A stretch of 64,000 bases of DNA from Gemmatimonadota bacterium (GTDB lineage: Bacteria; Gemmatimonadota; Gemmatimonadetes; Longimicrobiales; Gaopeijiaceae), in NCBI GenBank assembly GCA_002724575.1, contig PBPC01000031.1:31636-95635 (forward strand), written 5' to 3'. Position numbers and translations under genes: made by a program. Under the pieces are notes generated by a model. It saw only the letters and a program-made list of their open reading frames with translations, did no database searches and was not told the origin of the DNA. Every line of letters starts with the position of its first letter. Positions within the stretch are counted from its first letter, which is position 1. This document shows positions 53,742-61,917 of the stretch, piece after piece.

Positions 53742-56630
53742 ATGACAGTTGAAGAGAAACTCGTCATCCGTGGAGCGCGCCAACACAACCTCAGGGGGAT
53801 TGATCTAGAACTTCCTCGTGAAAAGTTAATTGTCATCACGGGTCTCTCGGGATCCGGAAAATCATCCCTCGCGTTTGATACAATTTATGCGGAAGGACAA
53901 CGACGCTACGTCGAATCTCTTTCAGCGTATGCACGTCAATTTCTTGGACTCATGGAGAAGCCCGATGTCGACGCAATCGAGGGCCTCTCTCCGGCAATCT
54001 CTATAGAACAAAAAACCGTTGCGAAAAACCCACGTTCGACGGTGGGTACAGTGACCGAGATCTACGATTACCTGCGACTTTTGTGGGCACGGATTGGAAT
54101 TCCTCATTGTCATTCATGTGGAGATCCGGTCCTGAGACAGCCGGCTACACAGATTGTCGATCAACTCCTGGGCCTTCCTGATGGAACCAGAATTGAAGTT
54201 CTTGCCCCTTTGGTACGCGGTAGGAAAGGCGAATTCGCCGCGATGTTTGAACGAGCACGCAAGGAAGGTTTCGTGCGAGTCCGGGCTGATGGTGAGATCT
54301 ATGACCTGACTGAACCTCCGCAGCTCAATAGATATGAAAACCATGATATTTCGGTTGTCGTTGATCGTTTGGTGGTGCGCGCCGACGACAGAGAGCGCAT
54401 GGCCGACTCTGTTGAAACCGCGCTAAGAACAGGAGATGGTGCTCTCCAGGTCGTCGAGCATGTCAAAGGCAGTGAGCCTGTAGAGCATGTTTTTAGTGAA
54501 CGTTATGCCTGCCAAACCTGCGGAACGAGTCTATCAGAACTCGAGCCAAGACAGTTTTCATTCAACTCCCCGTACGGGGCTTGCGATGAGTGCGGCGGTC
54601 TTGGTACCAGCAAGGAACTGAACCCGGATCTTCTCATTGGTGACTCTGGTTCTTCCATCCTGGAGGGTGCCATTGCACCATGGGGCACTCCTTCAGGGAA
54701 TGTGCTCCACTCTGTAATCCCAGGACTTGCAGCGGCGTATGAATTCGATCCCAGCTTGCCCTGGAGTGAGCTAGATGAGGAGGTGCGCGAAGCGATCATT
54801 GGCGGGTCAGGCACGATGAAGCTTCGGTTTCCGTATAAGTCGGGGTCGGGGAAGGTCAAGACGTATTACGAGGATCGATGGGAGGGTGTGCGAGCTAACG
54901 TAGACAGACGCTACCGTGAAACGACTTCGGAATCTGTTCGCAAACAGCTGGAAGATTATATGTCTACCCTTGCTTGTTCTGCTTGCGATGGGACTCGCCT
55001 GAAACCTGAATCGCGAGCAGTAACAATCGTGGGCCGCTCCATTGGGGAGATTGGTGAGTTGTCGATTAGCGAAGCCGGTGAATTCTTTAATTCGCTCCTT
55101 AGTGAGGAGGTGTTCCAGGCTGGGATCCAATCAAATGATTGGAAACAGCCTCCTGTTCCGGTCGAGATTGCTGGCCCCATCCTGAGGGAGGTCACGGAAC
55201 GGCTGCGTTTTCTCTGTGATGTGGGACTCGACTACCTTACGCTGGGTCGTGCTGCCGGCTCACTCTCTGGTGGCGAGGCACAGCGAATTCGTCTCGCTAC
55301 GCAGATCGGCAGCCGTTTAGTAGGTGTGCTCTACATCCTTGATGAACCTTCGATAGGGTTACATCAACGCGATAACGACCGGCTCTTAGTGACGCTAGAA
55401 CGTCTTCGGGATTTAGGTAACACAGTCCTCGTGGTCGAGCATGACGAAGACACGATCCGACGTGCGGACCATATCGTGGACCTTGGCCCGGGGGCTGGCC
55501 GACATGGTGGTGAAGTTGTTGCTAATGGACCTCTTGGAGCACTCTTGGAAGAGGAAGAGTCGCTTACCGCTGCATATCTACGTGGTGACAGACAGATCCT
55601 CGTGCCAGAGCAACGCCGGAAGATTGATGAAGAGAGATCGATCAATGTTGTGGGTGCGCGCGGCCATAATCTCCAAGATCTCAATGTTCACTTCCCCCTT
55701 GGTGTATTCTCGTGTGTTACAGGGGTCAGCGGTTCTGGGAAATCAACTCTTGTCAATGAAACTCTGTATCATGCATTAGCACGCCGTTTATATAGGAGCA
55801 ATCTGGTTCCTGCAGGCCATGATCGTATCGATGGCGTTGAGTTGGTCGACAAGGTCATTGATGTCGACCAATCGCCGATTGGTCGCACGCCACGGTCCAA
55901 TCCCGCGACTTATACTGGCCTCTTCACACCGATCCGAGAGCTGTTTGCTGATCTTCCAGAATCACAGATGCGTGGATACGGGCCGGGCCGGTTTTCCTTC
56001 AACGTGAAGGGCGGTCGGTGTGAGGCGTGTAAGGGAGATGGACTGGTGAAAATCGAGATGCACTTTCTCCCTGATGTGTACGTGACATGTGACGTGTGTC
56101 GAGGTCGCCGATATAACCGCGAAACCCTTGATGTCTACTACAAGGGCAAGAACATCGCTGATGTACTTAGTATGACAGTCGATGATGCGCTCGATTTCTT
56201 TGATGCCGTTCCCCGTATTAAGGACAAGCTTCAGACGTTGGCGGATGTCGGTCTTGGCTATATCCATCTCGGCCAGTCCGCTACCACCTTGTCTGGGGGT
56301 GAAGCCCAGAGGGTCAAGCTGGCTACCGAGCTGTCGAAGCGTGCTACGGGACAAACGCTCTATATCCTCGATGAACCAACCACGGGATTGCATTTCGAGG
56401 ATATCCGGGTTCTGCTCGATGTCCTCCATCGACTGGTCGATCTTGGGAATACAGTCATCGTCATCGAACACAACATGCATGTGGTGAAAACTGCAGACTG
56501 GATCATCGACTTGGGACCCGAGGGTGGAGCCGGAGGCGGGGAGATCCTTGTGACTGGAACTCCTGAAAAAGTTATGGGAACAAAGAACTCCCATACCGGT
56601 CAGCACCTTAAATCACTATTGAGGAATTGA
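53742..56630 (+). CDS. uvrA: Excinuclease ABC subunit A
   Basis: Damage-recognition ATPase of nucleotide excision repair, 962 residues from ATG 53742. It has two ABC modules: Walker [10 protein letters not shown] and GVSGSGKST, signature [14 protein letters not shown] and [14 protein letters not shown]. Zinc fingers are visible (CQTCG...CDECGGLG and CEACKGDG...CDVCRGRRY). The start is uncertain: ATG 53715 gives a nine-residue-longer form and neither has a good Shine-Dalgarno; 53742 matches the usual family N-terminus ([11 protein letters not shown]). No uvrB or uvrC nearby. Confidence 0.96.
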   Translation: MTVEEKLVIRGARQHNLRGIDLELPREKLIVITGLSGSGKSSLAFDTIYAEGQRRYVESLSAYARQFLGLMEKPDVDAIEGLSPAISIEQKTVAKNPRSTVGTVTEIYDYLRLLWARIGIPHCHSCGDPVLRQPATQIVDQLLGLPDGTRIEVLAPLVRGRKGEFAAMFERARKEGFVRVRADGEIYDLTEPPQLNRYENHDISVVVDRLVVRADDRERMADSVETALRTGDGALQVVEHVKGSEPVEHVFSERYACQTCGTSLSELEPRQFSFNSPYGACDECGGLGTSKELNPDLLIGDSGSSILEGAIAPWGTPSGNVLHSVIPGLAAAYEFDPSLPWSELDEEVREAIIGGSGTMKLRFPYKSGSGKVKTYYEDRWEGVRANVDRRYRETTSESVRKQLEDYMSTLACSACDGTRLKPESRAVTIVGRSIGEIGELSISEAGEFFNSLLSEEVFQAGIQSNDWKQPPVPVEIAGPILREVTERLRFLCDVGLDYLTLGRAAGSLSGGEAQRIRLATQIGSRLVGVLYILDEPSIGLHQRDNDRLLVTLERLRDLGNTVLVVEHDEDTIRRADHIVDLGPGAGRHGGEVVANGPLGALLEEEESLTAAYLRGDRQILVPEQRRKIDEERSINVVGARGHNLQDLNVHFPLGVFSCVTGVSGSGKSTLVNETLYHALARRLYRSNLVPAGHDRIDGVELVDKVIDVDQSPIGRTPRSNPATYTGLFTPIRELFADLPESQMRGYGPGRFSFNVKGGRCEACKGDGLVKIEMHFLPDVYVTCDVCRGRRYNRETLDVYYKGKNIADVLSMTVDDALDFFDAVPRIKDKLQTLADVGLGYIHLGQSATTLSGGEAQRVKLATELSKRATGQTLYILDEPTTGLHFEDIRVLLDVLHRLVDLGNTVIVIEHNMHVVKTADWIIDLGPEGGAGGGEILVTGTPEKVMGTKNSHTGQHLKSLLRN

Positions 56631-56683
56631 TAGATCCGCCCACATGTTTATCCAGAGAATCCTAATTACTTGTTGGAGAGCTA

Positions 56684-57559
56684 ATGAGCATCGTCTTTCT
56701 TGACGGTGACTTCATCCAAAAGGATGAAGCGAAGATCTCGCCGGACGACCGTGGATTTCTGTTAGCTGACGGTGTCTACGAGGTGACTCCGTTCTATAAC
56801 GGAGTTCCGTTCAGCCTGGATCGCCACATGGCGAGGCTAGAACGGAGCCTTGCTTGGATGAGGATTAACTACTCGCTCGACGGCCTCGAAGAAATCCATC
56901 AACAGCTCATTCGAGTTAATGAATTCCAGGATGCACCAAGTTCGTATGTCTATGTCCAAATAACCCGAGGTGCTGCTCCCAGAACGCACTATTTCCCGCA
57001 GGAAGATGTTGAGCCGACTGTGTACGCTTTTGCACGAACATGGCAACGCCCATCGCCTGAGCGCTGGGCACAGGGATTTTCAGCGATGACCGTACCTGAT
57101 CGTCGATGGAGTCGTGCAGATATCAAGACGATTTGCCTGTTACCCAATGTGCTGGCATTTCAGGATGCGATAGAAGCTGGTGCAGATGATGCAATCCTAG
57201 TGCGCGATGGTGTAGCGATCGAAGGGGCGCATATGAATTTCTGGGGTGTATTCGATGGGACAGTTGTGACCCATCCCACGACAAGTAACATCCTCCCTGG
57301 TATCACCCGAGAGGTTGTACTTCAATCAGCTAACCAGGCTGGCATACCTCTGGAGGAGCGTCCGATTCAGGTGGAAGAACTCAAGAGCGCCGATGAACTC
57401 TTTTTCACGGGTACTACGGGCGAGGTGCGTCCCATCACAACCTTGAATGGAACGGTAGTTGGAAATGGAAGCGTGGGACCTCTCACGCAGAAGTTGTCAG
57501 ACTTGTTCCATGGGAAGGTGCAGGAAGTCCAGTCAGGCTTAGAGGGCTCTATCGCTTGA
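56684..57559 (+). CDS. D-amino-acid aminotransferase (class IV PLP)
   Basis: A 291-residue fold-type IV aminotransferase. The Schiff-base lysine is K148 in RADIKTICLLPNV, with E180 in IEGAHMNF near PLP and the typical TSNILPGITR loop. The N-terminus VFLDGDFIQKDEAKISPDDRG and the RRWSRADIKT phrase fit D-alanine aminotransferase better than branched-chain aminotransferase. It would move amino groups between D-amino acids and 2-oxo acids, giving D-Glu for peptidoglycan or degrading D-amino acids. The stop overlaps the asparaginase start (TTGA), which suggests an amino-acid salvage operon. Confidence 0.86.
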   Translation: MSIVFLDGDFIQKDEAKISPDDRGFLLADGVYEVTPFYNGVPFSLDRHMARLERSLAWMRINYSLDGLEEIHQQLIRVNEFQDAPSSYVYVQITRGAAPRTHYFPQEDVEPTVYAFARTWQRPSPERWAQGFSAMTVPDRRWSRADIKTICLLPNVLAFQDAIEAGADDAILVRDGVAIEGAHMNFWGVFDGTVVTHPTTSNILPGITREVVLQSANQAGIPLEERPIQVEELKSADELFFTGTTGEVRPITTLNGTVVGNGSVGPLTQKLSDLFHGKVQEVQSGLEGSIA

Positions 57560-58593
57560 CCCAGGGATTCAGGAGTGCGTTTGCAGGATTAGCGACGTTC
57601 TTGCTGGTGAGCGTGCCTGTAGGAGCACAAGAGCTGCCTGTCGTGCGGGTCATAGCTACCGGTGGAACAATCGCTAGCCGGCCCGGTGACGATCAACTGA
57701 CGGGGAGTGCTTTAATTGAGGCGGTACCACAACTCGCAGGAGTTGCCCAAGTCGAAGTAGAGGAATTCAGTCGTATCGGTTCGTCTGGCATGACCCCAAA
57801 CCACTGGCTGCTACTGGCAAAACGTATCAACGAACTTCTAGATGCTGAGCCTGATATTAGCGGTGTTGTTGTGACACATGGGACGGACACTATGGAGGAG
57901 ACCGCTTACTTCCTTCATCTAACCATCAAGGATCTTCGCCCAGTGGTTTTGACTGGATCGATGCGGTCTGCAACAGCGGTTTCTGCTGATGGCCCAGCAA
58001 ATTTACTGACAGCTGTGCGCGTTGCCGCGGACACGAATGCGGGTGGGCGCGGAGTGCTCGTGGTGCTCAACGACGAGATTCATTCAGCCAGAGATGTAAG
58101 GAAGACTGACAACAACCGCACAGATACCTTCGTGTCTGCAGAGTGGGGCGCCCTAGGTGTGGTTGATTTGGATGGAGTCACGTTCCGGCGCAGTGGCGAA
58201 ACGCTTCATACAGTGCAGGCACTGCCTTCAGTAGCAGGGGTAGAGACACTGCCTACTGTGCCAATTGTTGCTGACTTTGCCGGCAACGATGCCATGGTTT
58301 TGAAGAATTGGGTCGGACAAGGCGTGGCCGGCATCGTAGTCCAGGGGTTCGGTGGGGGACGTACGAGTCCGGAAATGCGGCGGGCCATTTCAGAGATCAC
58401 GAGAGAAGGCACTCTGGTCGTTTTGGCATCAAGAGTTCTCGAAGGGCGAGTCATTGGTAGTGGGCAACAGGCACAAGCCGGTGTTGTTGCTGCAGGTGAT
58501 CTCCCATCTCATAAGGCGCGAGTTTTATTAATGCTCGCGTTACTAAACTCTCGTGACGGAATGGAAATCCAGGCGATTTTCGATACCCATTAG
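57556..58593 (+). CDS. Secreted type II-like L-asparaginase
   Basis: A 345-residue exported asparaginase that hydrolyses asparagine to aspartate and ammonia. The signal peptide ends VPVGAQ (about residue 25). Active-site motifs are ATGGTIAS with T38, THGTDTMEETA with T110 and D111, and the lysine K183 in VRKTDNNRTD. The TTG start overlaps the aminotransferase stop. A periplasmic location fits the high-affinity type II group. The MBL-fold gene begins on the last base of its stop codon. Confidence 0.93.
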   Translation: MTQGFRSAFAGLATFLLVSVPVGAQELPVVRVIATGGTIASRPGDDQLTGSALIEAVPQLAGVAQVEVEEFSRIGSSGMTPNHWLLLAKRINELLDAEPDISGVVVTHGTDTMEETAYFLHLTIKDLRPVVLTGSMRSATAVSADGPANLLTAVRVAADTNAGGRGVLVVLNDEIHSARDVRKTDNNRTDTFVSAEWGALGVVDLDGVTFRRSGETLHTVQALPSVAGVETLPTVPIVADFAGNDAMVLKNWVGQGVAGIVVQGFGGGRTSPEMRRAISEITREGTLVVLASRVLEGRVIGSGQQAQAGVVAAGDLPSHKARVLLMLALLNSRDGMEIQAIFDTH

Positions 58594-59627
58594 TGAAAAA
58601 AAGGCGGAGGTTTCTTGCCCCTTTTGTGCGTCCTTTACTGATTGGGAGTTTCTGTGGTTTTGTAAGCTCAACCAGCAGTTGTGCTACTGCAGCACCGGCC
58701 ATTTCGGGGGTCATTGATCAGTCAGCTGCTTCAGAGGATGGAGTGCGATTGATCTATCTTGGAACCGGCGGTTGGATTTTCGAGCGCGGCAATGATCAAG
58801 TAATCACGGGCCCATTTTTCTCTAATCCGGGTTTGGTCAAGACTGGCTTATTACCGATTCGGTCTGACTCGGATGTCGTTGACGAGTTTATGTCTCGCTA
58901 TGACGTATCAGGGGCCCATGTGATTCTGGTTGGTCATGCACACTACGACCACCTGATGGACGTTCCTCGGGTTGCATTAGAACACGCTCCGAGTGCTCGT
59001 ATCGTTGGCAGTAAGACGGTAAAGAACACTCTGGGCAGTTGGTCAGGTGTTGGAGAGCGAGTAGACGAAGTCAATGATATCGCGGGTGACGAGCGCACCG
59101 TCGGGACATGGATGCGCTATGGAGCAGGTGTTCGCATTATGGCACTGCGTTCGCTTCATGCCCCTCACTTTGAGGGCTATACACTCTTCAAGGGAAGCCG
59201 TGTTCGTAACCTGAACGCAGAGCCGCGCTGGGCAAGAGAATGGCCAGACGGCACAACACACGCCTATTTGATCGACTTCCTTAACCCTGATGGGTCAATC
59301 GCATTCCGTATCTACTACCAGGATGCAGTGGCACCTCCGCCTCTTGGCTTTGCTCCGCGAGCGGTTATTCGCGAGAGACCTGTTGATGCAGCGATCCTTG
59401 TCCCTGCGACGTTTGATCAGGTCGACTGGCATCCTGAGGCCTTCATCGAAAATCTCCAGCCTCAACGTGTATTCCTGGGACACTGGGAGAACTTTTTCTC
59501 ACCTCCGGTATCGCCAGCTGATCCACTCTCGAATTTTGCACACTTCGAGAGCCGGTTAGAGCGGGTATTTGATGGCGAGTGGTGGAAGCCTGAATTGTGG
59601 ACTGAATTCAGATTCCCAACTCGGTAA
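58593..59627 (+). CDS. MBL-fold metallo-hydrolase, putative lipoprotein
   Basis: A 344-residue metallo-beta-lactamase-fold protein. The N-terminus is basic and hydrophobic and ends in a lipobox-like SSC near residue 30, so it is probably a lipoprotein. The metal motif is HAHYDH (VGHAHYDHLMDVP) and later H and D residues in LRSLHAPH, YYQDAV and FLGHWENF fit the family. Closest in layout to UlaG/NAPE-PLD-like hydrolases, substrate unknown. GTG 58593 overlaps the asparaginase TAG, placing it third in the operon. Confidence 0.82.
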   Translation: MKKRRRFLAPFVRPLLIGSFCGFVSSTSSCATAAPAISGVIDQSAASEDGVRLIYLGTGGWIFERGNDQVITGPFFSNPGLVKTGLLPIRSDSDVVDEFMSRYDVSGAHVILVGHAHYDHLMDVPRVALEHAPSARIVGSKTVKNTLGSWSGVGERVDEVNDIAGDERTVGTWMRYGAGVRIMALRSLHAPHFEGYTLFKGSRVRNLNAEPRWAREWPDGTTHAYLIDFLNPDGSIAFRIYYQDAVAPPPLGFAPRAVIRERPVDAAILVPATFDQVDWHPEAFIENLQPQRVFLGHWENFFSPPVSPADPLSNFAHFESRLERVFDGEWWKPELWTEFRFPTR

Positions 59628-59659
59628 ATTTGGCTGCGCGCAAGGTGTTCTTGCGGATT

Positions 59660-59798
59660 TAGGTCGGATTTTCGGAGTCAGCGAAGGCCGGAGTGGTCCT
59701 GTTGACGCGAATTCTCTGCGATTCGCACAAATTAATGCTTGCGGTTAAGCCGCAATTCAGAGTAATTCTATCTAACGGATGTTACAGAATCCGACCTA
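59660..59798 (+). promoter_or_regulatory. Structured 5' leader before the small membrane-protein pair
   Basis: TAGGTCGGATT (59660-59670) is a perfect complement of AATCCGACCTA (59788-59798), closing a 139-base region. Inside are two short hairpins, GCGAAT/ATTCGC (59707-59712 with 59721-59726) and TTGCGG/CCGCAA (59739-59744 with 59750-59755). The right arm ends three bases before the Shine-Dalgarno AGGAGG. The layout, a multi-branched fold next to a ribosome binding site, is typical of cis-regulatory RNAs. No known riboswitch core was recognised; fold is by eye. Confidence 0.45.
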
Positions 59799-59813
59799 TA
59801 TAGGAGGATGTAA

Positions 59814-60029
59814 ATGAACATCAATGCTGCTCTCTCTGGGTTAGGAAATGTTGCGAAAGGCGTGACTGGCTTAGGCTTGGCCGTCATCCCGACAGCACTC
59901 GTCGTCGATGTCCTATTCCCAGGGACAACCAACATTGTCGCCAATCTCGGCCACTTTGTTGAAAGCTTTACAGGTGAAGGCCTGACTGGCCTCATCCTTC
60001 TCCTCTTGGTGATGGCCGTCGCTGACTAA
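59814..60029 (+). CDS. Tiny two-helix membrane protein, paralogue 1 (71 aa)
   Basis: A 71-residue hydrophobic protein with a glycine-rich amphipathic N-terminus, a first helix (about 17-36) ending in ALVVDVLFPGTTNIV, a polar turn (HFVESFTGEG) and a second helix (about 55-70). AGGAGG at 59803-59807 region is a near-ideal ribosome binding site, which argues for high expression. The protein is clearly homologous to the next small gene: TALVVDVLFP versus TALIVVDILYP and GEGLTGLILLLL versus GGVAGLIVILLF. No family recognised; holin-like, bacteriocin-like or structural membrane peptides are possibilities. Confidence 0.75.
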   Translation: MNINAALSGLGNVAKGVTGLGLAVIPTALVVDVLFPGTTNIVANLGHFVESFTGEGLTGLILLLLVMAVAD

Positions 60030-60089
60030 ACGTCTCCTTAATTCTGTAGCTCTCTATTGAGACTTTTTTAAACGCATAAGGAGGCTAGT

Positions 60090-60314
60090 ATGGGCGCAAT
60101 AATGGGTGCCCTTAGTACAGTCGGCGGCTGGGCAAAGGCCCTCACCGACTTCGGACTTACGGTCATCACAGCTCTCATCGTGGTAGATATTCTCTACCCG
60201 AGTTCAACCATGATTATCGAGAACATTGCGATCGTGGTTGATCAATTTGGTGACGGAGGAGTCGCTGGGCTGATCGTGATATTGCTTTTCATGGTTTTAT
60301 ATCGGCGTGACTAG
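60090..60314 (+). CDS. Tiny two-helix membrane protein, paralogue 2 (74 aa)
   Basis: A 74-residue homologue of the preceding gene with the same layout: Gly/Ala-rich N-terminus, helix 1 with ITALIVVDILYPSST, an acidic turn (DQFGDGG) and helix 2, ending in a basic tail (YRRD) that paralogue 1 lacks. AAGGAGG lies before the ATG at good distance. The 60-base gap to paralogue 1 has a weak GTCTC/GAGAC stem followed by six T residues (60059-60069), possibly lowering expression of this second gene. Function unknown. Confidence 0.75.
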   Translation: MGAIMGALSTVGGWAKALTDFGLTVITALIVVDILYPSSTMIIENIAIVVDQFGDGGVAGLIVILLFMVLYRRD

Positions 60315-60355
60315 AGCTCTTAGTTTTAGCTCCTTGGCATCTTGTCCTAGGATCT

Positions 60356-60400
60356 AGAAGAAACGGCACAAGGCTTAATTGGCCTTGTGCCGTTTCTTCT
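60356..60400. terminator. Strong bidirectional terminator
   Basis: A perfect 19-bp inverted repeat, AGAAGAAACGGCACAAGGC at 60356-60374 and GCCTTGTGCCGTTTCTTCT at 60382-60400, with a 7-base loop. The T-rich right arm and A-rich left arm give a terminator tail in either direction. It lies between the small membrane genes (+) and namZ (-). The rest of the 60315-60508 gap holds nothing recognised. Confidence 0.9.
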
Positions 60401-60508
60401 TATGCTACAACAGAAGTCACTTCTCGCTGAAAATACGAATTCTGCTAGGCGTGCAACGTGGTTGTCACGCAGTAGTAGGAGTGTGTACAACCAGAAAGCA
60501 GAATTTGA

Positions 60509-61786
60509 TTATCGGTAAATCAAGTATGGAGATCTCAGCTGCTCAAAGGCTTGGGTTTCCGATTCCCATGCAGAGGTCAGCTCTGTAAAGCCAGCGCCTG
60601 CTTCGATACTGAGCCGAAGCGAGTCTGTCCCGGCCAGGCGATCGAAGTGAGCCTCGGACCAAAGCCAATTATCTCCAGACATTGAGTATGTCTCTAAGAG
60701 CATGGCCACCGCGGCTTTCGACGCGTCATAGTCAGTGGATTCAGGTATAAGCAGTACACCGCTTACCTCTTGGCCCTCGAATTTCCGGTCCCCCGCATTT
60801 CTCGGAGTAAAGGTGGCTGACTCGAAACGTACTCCGTTGATTCCGTAGCCGTTCAATGATTCGGCGAGTTGGACGCCATCCAGCCATGGTGCTCCAACCC
60901 ACTGAAATGCACGATCTGTCCCACGGCCTACAGAAATCGGCGTGCCTTCGAATAGGCAGGTGCCGGGGTAGGCAAGGGCACTTTCTAGCGAAGGCATATT
61001 CGGTGAAGGCGGGACCCAGGGAAGTTGGGTTTGATCAAACGTCATATCTCTGGTCCACCCGTCGAGTGGAACTACATGGAGATCGACTTCCAGCCCGAAC
61101 TCACCTACGTACAACTGTGCCAGCTCGCCTGCAGTCATCCCGTGCCGCATAGGTACCGGATACATGCCCACAAATGTCTCATATCCGGACCTTAGGAGGT
61201 TCCCCTGAACGACGTCGCCGCGCACAGGATTAGGTCGGTCCAATACGATGAACGGTATGTCTTGTTCACCGGCGGCCTCCATGGCGAGAGCCATGGTGGA
61301 GACATATGTGTAGTACCGAGCTCCTATGTCTTGCATATCAAAGAGAAGGACGTCGACGCCTTCCAGCATCGCAGGGGTTGGTTTTCGCAGTTCACCGTAC
61401 AGTGAGTGAATGGGTAGGCCTGTGCGCTCATCTCTTCCGCTGTCGATTGCCGCACCCGCTTGCTCCTGACCTCTAATGCCGTGCTCCGGTGCATACAGTG
61501 CCACGAGGTCCACATTGTTGGCCTCGTATAAGGCATCAATCGTGCTGCCCACGATGCCATCACCTGTCCAGTAGATCCCGGTATGGTTTGTGAGGAGCCC
61601 CACAGTCTTTCCTTGGACCAGGTGGAGTGAGTCCGAGAGGAGTACTTCGATTCCGCTCCGAACCTGTCTTTCTTCGCTCTCTGGAACTTCCGAGTCAGTG
61701 GTATTTCCCGGGGCAGCAGCGCATGCGGCTAGAGCGACTCCTAGAAAGAGCCCGATAATGCAGGATTGTGACGCTTTAGCCGTCAT
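60509..61786 (-). CDS. namZ: Exo-beta-N-acetylmuramidase NamZ-like (DUF1343), lipoprotein
   Basis: A 425-residue protein of the DUF1343 / GH171 family, whose characterised member NamZ removes MurNAc from the non-reducing ends of peptidoglycan fragments. Recognisable stretches are KTVGLLTNHTG, LYAPEHGIRG, DVLLFDMQDIGARYYTY, VLDRPNPVRG, PVPMRHGMTAGELAQ, and PGTCLFEGTPISVGRGTDRAFQWVGAPW-type region. The start at 61786 is chosen because it gives a lipoprotein signal with lipobox ALAAC (C22); upstream in-frame starts at 61846 and 61903 add an unlikely basic tail. It is divergent from nagZ with about 130 bases between; NamZ and NagZ act in sequence on the MurNAc-GlcNAc chain. Confidence 0.9.
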   Translation of the reverse strand: MTAKASQSCIIGLFLGVALAACAAAPGNTTDSEVPESEERQVRSGIEVLLSDSLHLVQGKTVGLLTNHTGIYWTGDGIVGSTIDALYEANNVDLVALYAPEHGIRGQEQAGAAIDSGRDERTGLPIHSLYGELRKPTPAMLEGVDVLLFDMQDIGARYYTYVSTMALAMEAAGEQDIPFIVLDRPNPVRGDVVQGNLLRSGYETFVGMYPVPMRHGMTAGELAQLYVGEFGLEVDLHVVPLDGWTRDMTFDQTQLPWVPPSPNMPSLESALAYPGTCLFEGTPISVGRGTDRAFQWVGAPWLDGVQLAESLNGYGINGVRFESATFTPRNAGDRKFEGQEVSGVLLIPESTDYDASKAAVAMLLETYSMSGDNWLWSEAHFDRLAGTDSLRLSIEAGAGFTELTSAWESETQAFEQLRSPYLIYR

Positions 61787-61917
61787 CCTAACTTGACTGG
61801 TGCTCAGGATTGCGCGTCGATCGCGCCCTCGGTTTGCTAGCTTCATAGGGCAAGCTTCGTGGTCACACGCAACGCCGTCAACGCATCGGGAATCAGACCC
61901 CATAAGTCACTGAGGCG

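Noticed and set aside
55962..56606. 214-codon minus-strand frame in uvrA
   Set aside because: Antisense shadow of the second ABC module of UvrA.
60032..60069. GTCTC/GAGAC stem with six T between the two micro-protein genes
   Set aside because: Could be an attenuator, but the stem is only five pairs with a 22-base loop; not listed as a separate feature.
60379..60588. 69-codon + strand frame downstream of the micro-protein genes
   Set aside because: It crosses the terminator right arm and the end of namZ, and shows no ribosome binding site or family.
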